Source: Campylobacterota bacterium (GTDB lineage Bacteria > Campylobacterota > Campylobacteria > Campylobacterales > SZUA-545). From it: a stretch of DNA of 34,532 bases. Location of the stretch: the NCBI GenBank assembly GCA_003561815.1, contig PWVP01000020.1, positions 1 to 34,532 of the forward strand, in the 5' to 3' direction. Below the pieces are notes generated by a model. That model did no database searches, was not told the origin of the DNA, and was given only the letters and a program-made list of their open reading frames with translations. How positions within the stretch are numbered: position 1 is the stretch's first letter; every line of letters begins with the position of its first letter. Of the stretch, positions 28,650 through 34,532 are shown in pieces. The position numbers and the translations under genes were made by a program.

Positions 28650-29954
28650 CTAATCTTTTTTCCCCGGTGGCGTGTACTCTAAAAGAAGTGTCGCGATGGT
28701 GCCCTGTGTATCGATACGGTTTTGGAGGCTCAGGCTCCCGCCTAGCGCCTCAGCTGCACTCTTGGCCAGATAGAGCCCCAGACCGGCCCCTTTATGTTCG
28801 CCTTTGCCCACAAAGGGGGCGAAGATATCCACCCCTTGATCGAGCCCCCTACCCTCATCGATCACCTCAACAATCAGCTGCCGATCGAGCAGACGGGCGC
28901 GAAGGGTGATCTGTTTGCCTTCGGGGGTGAACTTAATCGCATTGCCCACGAGGTTTTGGAGGATGTGGCTAATCAGTGTCGGCTGGGTCTTCATCATCAA
29001 CGACTCGGGGGCGATCTCCCCCTTAAGCACCCGCCCCTGCTCGTGGGCGAGCAGCTGGAAATCCGCCACCTTTCGTCTTAGAAACTCACTGATGTTGACC
29101 GGCTCGGGGGGATCAAACTGGGCATACCCCGCCCGCCCGATCTCTAAGATGGTGCCGGTCATCTTGTTCATCTCATCGATCACCTTATTGGTGTGGCGCA
29201 GCACCTCCTGATACTTTTCGGGGGTGCGCTCCTTAAGCAGCGTGACATCGTTTTTGGCCTTGATCACCGCCAGGGGGGTTTTGAGCTCATGGGCGATACC
29301 GATAAAGAGCTCGCGTTGATAACCGATGTGCCCCTGCAGACGCCGCAAAAGGGTGTTAAGGGTATGGGCCAGGGGTCGAAACTCCTGGGGAAGACGGCGC
29401 TGATTGACCGGGCTGAGCGACTGCTCGTTCATGCTCGCCAGCTCGTGGCTGAGGTTGCGCACCGGACGGGCCAGAAGGGCCGAGTAGAGGTAGGAAAAGA
29501 GCGGGATAAAGATAATCGCCAGCAGGTTGAGAAAGAGAATGATATTTCGAATCCGCTCTAGTAGCGCCACGCTGCTGGTGATGTTGCGCGTCACCTTCAG
29601 GTAGTGGCCGCTGCTATAATCATAGGGGTAGTAGAGGTGCTTGAGATGGTTGGTGCCGATGCGCTCCTGCTCGAAGTAGGCGCCGCTGCGATCCTCTTTG
29701 GTGTCGAGATCGATCTCGATGGAGATCAGCTGCGCCTGACAGCCGTAGGGGGCCTCTATGCGCACCCCCTCTTGCTGCTCCTGAGCCTCGGAGAGCACCT
29801 CCTGGGCCGCTTTGTGCATCTCGGCACGCACCTCCTCATAGATGCTGTGCTTAATGAGGCTGTAGACCACATAGGAGAAGACAAAGACCAGCGCCGCAAT
29901 GGCTGGCAGCAGCTTAGCGGCGAACTCCCCCCTTACGCTTTTGAAGGGTAGCAA
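28650..29954 (-). CDS. Sensor histidine kinase, partner of adjacent response regulator
   Basis: Two TM helices around a periplasmic loop; HAMP-like; H-box IAHELKTPLAVIKAKND; N-box NLVGNAIKFTPEG; VIDEGRGLD...GKGEHKGAGLGLYLAKSAAEALGGSL. Confidence 0.95.
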   Translation of the reverse strand: MLPFKSVRGEFAAKLLPAIAALVFVFSYVVYSLIKHSIYEEVRAEMHKAAQEVLSEAQEQQEGVRIEAPYGCQAQLISIEIDLDTKEDRSGAYFEQERIGTNHLKHLYYPYDYSSGHYLKVTRNITSSVALLERIRNIILFLNLLAIIFIPLFSYLYSALLARPVRNLSHELASMNEQSLSPVNQRRLPQEFRPLAHTLNTLLRRLQGHIGYQRELFIGIAHELKTPLAVIKAKNDVTLLKERTPEKYQEVLRHTNKVIDEMNKMTGTILEIGRAGYAQFDPPEPVNISEFLRRKVADFQLLAHEQGRVLKGEIAPESLMMKTQPTLISHILQNLVGNAIKFTPEGKQITLRARLLDRQLIVEVIDEGRGLDQGVDIFAPFVGKGEHKGAGLGLYLAKSAAEALGGSLSLQNRIDTQGTIATLLLEYTPPGKKD

Positions 29955-30604
29955 AAGCGATAACCCCGCCGCCGGACCGTCTCGATGGTGTCGATCTTGA
30001 GCGGCTTATCGATCTTTTGACGAATCTGATTGATCGCCACCTCGATCACATTAGGCGTGACCAGCTCGGGCTCCTCCCAGATGGCATCGAGAAGCTGCTC
30101 TTTACTCACGATCTGATCGCGGTGACGCGCGAGATGGGTGAGCACCTCAAAGGGCTTGCCTTTGAGCTCGATCTCGTTGGACTTAAAGTAGATCTTCTCC
30201 TCGTCGGGGTCGATTCGAAGATCCTCAATCTCGAGCACATTGGTGCCGCCAAAGCGCAGCCGCGCCTCGATGCGCGAGACCAGCACATCAAACTCAAAAG
30301 GCTTTCGGATATAGTCATCGGCCCCCATGCGCAGCGCCTCGATCTCGCTCTCGCGATCGTCGCGGGCAGAGATGACCACGCAGGCGGTTCTTTGGGACTT
30401 CTTTTTGACCTCGGGAATCAGATCCAGACCATCCCCATCGGGCAGCATCCAGTCGGTCAACACCAGATCGTAGTTACGGATTCCGATAAAATACTGGGCA
30501 TCTTTAAGGCTCTCCGCCTCATCGGTCTGAAAACCCAATTCGCGCAACCCTTCTGAGAGGGTTTTGTTGAGCGTGCTCTCATCCTCCACGATCAAAATAC
30601 GCAT
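29933..30604 (-). CDS. cosR: OmpR-family response regulator, CosR/HP1043 (HsrA)-type
   Basis: MRILIVEDESTLNKTLSEGLRELGFQTDE...LTDWMLPDGDG...ADDYIRKPFEFD...ELKGKPFEVLTHLARHRDQIVSKEQLLDAIWEEPELVTPNVIEVAINQIRQKIDKPLKIDTIETVRRRGYRFCYP, closely resembling CosR from memory, in CosR-like neighbourhood (ferredoxin, folB). Confidence 0.82.
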   Translation of the reverse strand: MRILIVEDESTLNKTLSEGLRELGFQTDEAESLKDAQYFIGIRNYDLVLTDWMLPDGDGLDLIPEVKKKSQRTACVVISARDDRESEIEALRMGADDYIRKPFEFDVLVSRIEARLRFGGTNVLEIEDLRIDPDEEKIYFKSNEIELKGKPFEVLTHLARHRDQIVSKEQLLDAIWEEPELVTPNVIEVAINQIRQKIDKPLKIDTIETVRRRGYRFCYPSKA

Positions 30605-30638
30605 CGATATCACCTTTTATTGCGGGTTGAAGAGCGCG

Positions 30639-30644
30639 ATTATA
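30639..30644 (-). promoter_or_regulatory. Sigma70-like -10 box (TATAAT) upstream of the CosR-type regulator
   Basis: Reverse complement TGTGCTATAATCGCGC about 35 nt upstream of ATG at 30604. Confidence 0.55.
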
Positions 30645-30705
30645 GCACAACCTAAGGAAATTTTAAACTTTCAGAGGGGGAGTGGATTTTCTGTTTTGGT
30701 AAGGT

Positions 30706-31041
30706 TTAAGTTTGTCGTTTGAGGGTGTGGGTGACAGAGACCGCCGCGTGGGGGAAGATATCGGGCTTTTCGATGCTAAGCACCACCTGCTGCACCCGAT
30801 CGCTTAGGGCCATCAAACCCGCCGCAATCTCACACAGCGCCGTCTCGATCAGGCCATACTGCCCCTCTTTAAGCATCTTCTCAATCCGCTCGATCGCCAT
30901 GGCGTAATCGACATACTCCCCCTCCTGGCTGTAGTCATAGTCGATGCTCGCATTGATATGGAGCCGCTGGGGGGCGTTTCGCTCATGGGGCAGAATGCCG
31001 ATCACCGCCCGAATGCCGAGATTGTGGATACCGATTGTCAT
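30706..31041 (-). CDS. folB: Dihydroneopterin aldolase
   Basis: MTIGIHNLGIRAVIGILPHERNAPQRLHINASIDYDYS...IETALCEIAAGLM...LSIEKPDIFPHAAVSVTHTL. Confidence 0.88.
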   Translation of the reverse strand: MTIGIHNLGIRAVIGILPHERNAPQRLHINASIDYDYSQEGEYVDYAMAIERIEKMLKEGQYGLIETALCEIAAGLMALSDRVQQVVLSIEKPDIFPHAAVSVTHTLKRQT

Positions 31042-31667
31042 GAGACGGTCGCCTCCTGGCCCCTAAAGAGCCGTATCAGATTCGGGATGTGTTTATAGAT
31101 AATAATAATCGCCATAAGGATCAAAGGCGCATGGCTGCCAATCCCCGGCAGGCCGCCGTAGTGGATCACGAAGCTGGCCAGAACCGCCGCAAGCAGGCCG
31201 GCTAGCGAGGAGACCGAGGAGATTCTAAGCCAGCGCCCCACCGCAAACCAGACCGCAAGCCCCACTAAAGCAGAGAGCGGGGAGAGCACGAGCAGCACGC
31301 CCACGCCGGTGGCCACCCCTTTGCCCCCCTCAAACTTCAAAAAGGGGCTAAAGCAGTGGCCGATCACCGCCAGAATCGCCACGCTCCACTGCACATGGGA
31401 ATCCAACCCCGCCGCCATCGCAGCCAGCACCAGCGCGGCCCCCTTGATGGCATCCAGCCCCAGCGTCGCAGCGGCGAGCTTTTTAGCCAGGGCGGGGTTC
31501 TGCTCTTTTAGTACACGCAACACATTGGTTGCACCGATGCTGCCACTGCCGTGTGCGCGAATATCCACTTTACCGAAACTCCTGGCCAGCAGCAGACCAA
31601 AGGGGATCGCTCCGATCAGGTAGGCGGCGAGATAAAACTGCACATTGATATTAAATAAAAAGTCCAT
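31038..31667 (-). CDS. plsY: Glycerol-3-phosphate acyltransferase PlsY
   Basis: YLIGAIPFGLLLARSFGKVDIRAHGSGSIGATNVLR...GHCFSPFLKFEGGKGVATGVGVLL. Confidence 0.96.
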   Translation of the reverse strand: MDFLFNINVQFYLAAYLIGAIPFGLLLARSFGKVDIRAHGSGSIGATNVLRVLKEQNPALAKKLAAATLGLDAIKGAALVLAAMAAGLDSHVQWSVAILAVIGHCFSPFLKFEGGKGVATGVGVLLVLSPLSALVGLAVWFAVGRWLRISSVSSLAGLLAAVLASFVIHYGGLPGIGSHAPLILMAIIIIYKHIPNLIRLFRGQEATVS

Positions 31668-31694
31668 CCGCTAAACTCCCACTTCTGCTTTCGT

Positions 31695-31700
31695 TATAAT
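31695..31700 (+). promoter_or_regulatory. Sigma70-like -10 box (TATAAT) upstream of nadA
   Basis: TTTCGTTATAATGATAATAACC in the plsY/nadA divergent region, about 47 nt before the nadA TTG start. Confidence 0.55.
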
Positions 31701-31746
31701 GATAATAACCGAGCGGCCCTAAGGGGGTCGTAAAAGAGGAGAGGTT

Positions 31747-32751
31747 TTGGAAAAAGAGACACTCAAAGCGGCCATTTTGGAGCAAAAAAAACGCCTGGGC
31801 GTCACGATCGCAGCGCACTTTTATCAGCGCGACGAGGTGGTGGAGGTTGCCGATCTGGTGGGTGATAGTCTGGAGCTCTCCAAAAGAGCCCGTGATGATG
31901 AGGCGCCCTATCTGCTCTTCTGCGGGGTGGGGTTTATGGCGCAGGGGGTGAAGATCCTGGCACCCAATAAGCGGGTCTTTATGCCCCGCATCGCCTGCTG
32001 CTCCATGGCGCGGATGATCGATGCGAGCTACTTTAATGCCAGCGTCGAGGCGATGATCTCTGCTGGGATTGCACGGGAGAACATCTATCCTGTCACCTAT
32101 ATCAACGCCAGCGCAGAGGTCAAAGCCGAGGTGGGCAAGATGGGCGGCATGGTCTGCACCAGCTCCAATGCCGCAGTGATTATGGAGCACGCCCTTAAGA
32201 GTGGTAAAAAGATCCTCTTTGTGCCCGATCGCTGCCTGGGGGAGAATCTGGCGATCAAGATGGGGCTCAAATCCGCCGTAATCGGGCGCGAGAGCCCTGA
32301 AGAGATGGCCAGGGCCGATGTGATCTGCTTTGATGGCTTCTGTTCGGTGCATCAGCTCTTTACGCCCGAGGATATTGACTTTTACCGCGAACGCTACCCC
32401 GACATCCTCATCGCCGTGCATCCGGAGTGCGATCCGAAGGTGGTGGCCAAAGCGGACTTTAGCGGCTCAACCAGTCAGATTATCCGCTGGGTGGCCGAGC
32501 AGCCGATCGAGCAGAAGATCGCCGTGGGCACGGAGTTTAATCTGGTCAACCGTCTACGCGAAAAGAACACCTTCGTCCTCTCGGCCACCAAACCGGAATG
32601 TCCGACGATGAACGAGACCACACTTGAAGAGGTCAAGGCGGTACTCGACTCGATCGAAGCGGGCACCTTTATCAACGAGATGACGATCGATGATGAGACC
32701 CGCGAGTGGGCGGCGATCGCGCTCAACCGGATGCTGGATCTCAGCCGCTAG
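31747..32751 (+). CDS. nadA: Quinolinate synthase
   Basis: AAHFYQRDEVVEVADLVGDSLELSKRA...FCGVGFMAQGVKILAPNKRVFMPR...CTSSNA...VHPECDPKV...TEFNLVNRL...CPTMNETTLE; TTG start. Confidence 0.95.
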   Translation: MEKETLKAAILEQKKRLGVTIAAHFYQRDEVVEVADLVGDSLELSKRARDDEAPYLLFCGVGFMAQGVKILAPNKRVFMPRIACCSMARMIDASYFNASVEAMISAGIARENIYPVTYINASAEVKAEVGKMGGMVCTSSNAAVIMEHALKSGKKILFVPDRCLGENLAIKMGLKSAVIGRESPEEMARADVICFDGFCSVHQLFTPEDIDFYRERYPDILIAVHPECDPKVVAKADFSGSTSQIIRWVAEQPIEQKIAVGTEFNLVNRLREKNTFVLSATKPECPTMNETTLEEVKAVLDSIEAGTFINEMTIDDETREWAAIALNRMLDLSR

Positions 32752-33388
32752 TGCGGGTGGCGTACTTTTTGATGGTCTTGGGCGCCATGCCGGTGGTGCG
32801 GGCTATGAGAGCGGGGGTGGGCTTCATCCCCAGCACCTCTAAAACCGTCACGGCGGTCTCGTAGCGCACCTGCGCATCACGGCTGCGCATCAAAGAGGCG
32901 TTTTGGGTCTGCTTTTTGCGCTTGGCCCGCACCGCTTTCGGCTCCACTTCACTCGCGCGACTATCAAGATGACTCGCCGCCAGAAGGGCCAACCACGGCA
33001 GCGCCAGCCGATCGGACTCGGTGATGGGGGTGCGCCTCTTCTCTTGAGCATTCAAACGGTGGCGCGCCGCCCTTTCAAGCCGATCGATCGTCTGCTCTAA
33101 AAGCGGCAGCAAGAGCGGCTCAAGCAGACGGCGGGATCGAGGCTCGATTGGTGCGCCCTTAGGCCAGCAGCCCGTATGCACCACCCAGTGCAAAAACCCC
33201 AACCCCGAAAGCAGCTCTTTAGGCAGTAGACCGTGCTGCTTCTCAAGCCGCCTATAGAGCGCTTCATAGGATTGCCGACAGCGCGCGGCGCGATCGAGCA
33301 GCTCGACCAGATCGAGATCGGTCCGCGCAAAACACCACCGAGAGCCCCCCTCATACGAGCGGGGATGAAAACACCACTCCGGATTCAT
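32741..33388 (-). CDS. Uncharacterised protein, C-terminal HTH-like segment
   Basis: 215 aa; basic region KAVRAKRKKQTQNASLM then ALIARTTGMAPKTIKKYATRTSG (HTH-like); no recognised family. Confidence 0.5.
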   Translation of the reverse strand: MNPEWCFHPRSYEGGSRWCFARTDLDLVELLDRAARCRQSYEALYRRLEKQHGLLPKELLSGLGFLHWVVHTGCWPKGAPIEPRSRRLLEPLLLPLLEQTIDRLERAARHRLNAQEKRRTPITESDRLALPWLALLAASHLDSRASEVEPKAVRAKRKKQTQNASLMRSRDAQVRYETAVTVLEVLGMKPTPALIARTTGMAPKTIKKYATRTSG

Positions 33389-33413
33389 GGGGCTATTTTA
33401 CCCAATTGGCACC

Positions 33414-33965
33414 TCAAAAGCGGTAGGCCATACCGACAAGAAAGATGTCAATCCCCTGATTGGGGCTTTTAAGGCCGGCATTGGAGTAGTGCATGTAGCG
33501 AAAGTGAAGATCGATAGCATCACTCCGCATCCCAACCCCAACGCGATCCTCAAACTGAAAGTGTGATGACATATCTCTGCTGTCTATTAGCTTTTTAGTA
33601 ATCAAAGAGATGCCCACCCCAAGCTCCAGATAGGGAGTGAAGGCGCCTGGGCGGTAGAAGTTGACCGTAAAAACCGGCGAGTAGGCGATCGCTGAAAGGC
33701 GATCGTGTCGGCCATCCCACTGATTAATCGAGAGCTCGTGATAGCCGCTTAGATAGAGCCGATCGGAGGAGTCGCACAGTGGTTGCAAAAAGAGGCGCTG
33801 AAGACCTAAGCGATAGATCTTGATCCCGTCTTTGCTCTCGCCAATATCCGCCGAACCCCAGATGCGCGGCGTATCCGCCATAGCCGAGAGACCCAGAACC
33901 CCAGAAAGCGCTATCGTCACCAAAAATCGAAAAACCAAAAGCCTCCCCCTATACACAAACAGCAC
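33414..33965 (-). CDS. PagL-like lipid A 3-O-deacylase (acyloxyacyl hydrolase family)
   Basis: Signal-like N-terminus, beta-barrel pattern, PagL-type motif FRYMHYSNAGLKSPNQGIDIFLVGMAYRF with C-terminal Phe; start codon uncertain. Confidence 0.75.
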   Translation of the reverse strand: MLFVYRGRLLVFRFLVTIALSGVLGLSAMADTPRIWGSADIGESKDGIKIYRLGLQRLFLQPLCDSSDRLYLSGYHELSINQWDGRHDRLSAIAYSPVFTVNFYRPGAFTPYLELGVGISLITKKLIDSRDMSSHFQFEDRVGVGMRSDAIDLHFRYMHYSNAGLKSPNQGIDIFLVGMAYRF

Positions 33966-34050
33966 AAATCAAACTAAATGTATTTTGGCACGGTTTGCTT
34001 AAAATTAAAGGGTTAAATAATCAAATAAAGATGAGGATAATTTATAAAAA

Positions 34051-34138
34051 TGGCGGACAGGGTGGGATTCGAACCCACGGTGAGTTGCCCCACACACGCG
34101 TTCCAGGCGTGCGCCTTCGACCACTCGGCCACCTGCCC
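34051..34138 (-). tRNA. tRNA-Ser (anticodon GGA), CCA encoded
   Basis: Reverse complement GGGCAGGTGGCCGAGTGGTCGAAGGCGCACGCCTGGAACGCGTGTGTGGGGCAACTCACCGTGGGTTCGAATCCCACCCTGTCCGCCA; long variable arm. Confidence 0.96.
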
Positions 34139-34168
34139 GTAAGCTGATAAATCGGAGAAGAGAACCCG

Positions 34169-34256
34169 TGGCGGGCAGGGTGGGATTCGAACCCACGGAG
34201 GTTTGACCCTCGCCGGTTTTCAAGACCGGTGCTTTTAACCACTCAGCCACCTACCC
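34169..34256 (-). tRNA. tRNA-Ser (anticodon TGA), CCA encoded
   Basis: Reverse complement GGGTAGGTGGCTGAGTGGTTAAAAGCACCGGTCTTGAAAACCGGCGAGGGTCAAACCTCCGTGGGTTCGAATCCCACCCTGCCCGCCA. Confidence 0.96.
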
Positions 34257-34270
34257 AGTCGGATACATTT

Positions 34271-34344
34271 TGGAGGCGGCACCCGGATTCGAACCGGGGA
34301 TCAGAGCTTTGCAGGCTCCTGCCTTACCACTTGGCTATGCCGCC
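34271..34344 (-). tRNA. tRNA-Cys (anticodon GCA), CCA encoded
   Basis: Reverse complement GGCGGCATAGCCAAGTGGTAAGGCAGGAGCCTGCAAAGCTCTGATCCCCGGTTCGAATCCGGGTGCCGCCTCCA; U73 discriminator. Confidence 0.96.
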
Positions 34345-34370
34345 CTAACACACGGGGCTTAAAACCCTCA

Positions 34371-34457
34371 TGGTGCCCGAGGCCGGACTCGAACCGGCAC
34401 GGACGAACCGTCCTCAGGATTTTAAGTCCTGTGTGTCTACCATTCCACCACTCGGGC
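34371..34457 (-). tRNA. tRNA-Leu (anticodon TAA), CCA encoded
   Basis: Reverse complement GCCCGAGTGGTGGAATGGTAGACACACAGGACTTAAAATCCTGAGGACGGTTCGTCCGTGCCGGTTCGAGTCCGGCCTCGGGCACCA. Confidence 0.96.
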
Positions 34458-34467
34458 GCAAAAAATC

Positions 34468-34532
34468 TGGAGCGGGAAACGAGATTCGAACTCGCGACCC
34501 CAACCTTGGCAAGGTTGTGCTCTACCCCTGAG
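34468..34532 (-). tRNA. tRNA-Gly (anticodon GCC), 5' end cut by window edge
   Basis: Reverse complement CTCAGGGGTAGAGCACAACCTTGCCAAGGTTGGGGTCGCGAGTTCGAATCTCGTTTCCCGCTCCA. Confidence 0.92.

Noticed and set aside
34005-34250. ORFs across the two tRNA-Ser genes (81 and 66 aa)
   Set aside because: Translations of tRNA sequence (GGRVVEGARLERVCGATHRGFESHP is the typical artefact).
34051-34256. Near-repeat of about 118-nt spacing
   Set aside because: Explained by two homologous tRNA-Ser genes in tandem, not a novel repeat.
1-34532. CRISPR array, prophage, transposon or defence island
   Set aside because: No spaced direct repeats, integrase/transposase or defence proteins seen; content is mostly core housekeeping.

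Overview
This is a gene-dense, GC-rich chromosomal window. It most likely comes from a member of the Campylobacterota (Epsilonproteobacteria), judging from blocks of characteristic gene order: der...serS-TPR protein; cheY-prmA-ftsH-psd-like-pssA-leuA; rpmE-rsmI-rlmB-like-(2 hypotheticals)-aminotransferase; tyrA/bamA; ppx-ferredoxin-(kinase)-CosR-type regulator-folB-plsY-nadA. The right edge carries a reverse-strand tRNA cluster (Ser-GGA, Ser-TGA, Cys-GCA, Leu-TAA and a partial Gly-GCC). I saw no CRISPR array, prophage, transposase or obvious defence system. The observations I consider most worth following are: (i) a CosR/HP1043-type response regulator with an intact phospho-acceptor Asp and an overlapping histidine kinase, whereas the well-known homologues are atypical orphans; (ii) a tandem diguanylate cyclase / HD-GYP pair with matching CLQCH (c-type heme) sensor segments, lying between der and serS just upstream of a PflB-like flagellar motor gene; (iii) a Psd-like protein in which the catalytic Gly-Ser is Gly-Gly; (iv) strong over-representation of CGATCG/GCGATCGC; (v) 3' overlaps at all four convergent gene pairs. 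All calls come from reading the sequence and supplied ORFs; no database search was run.
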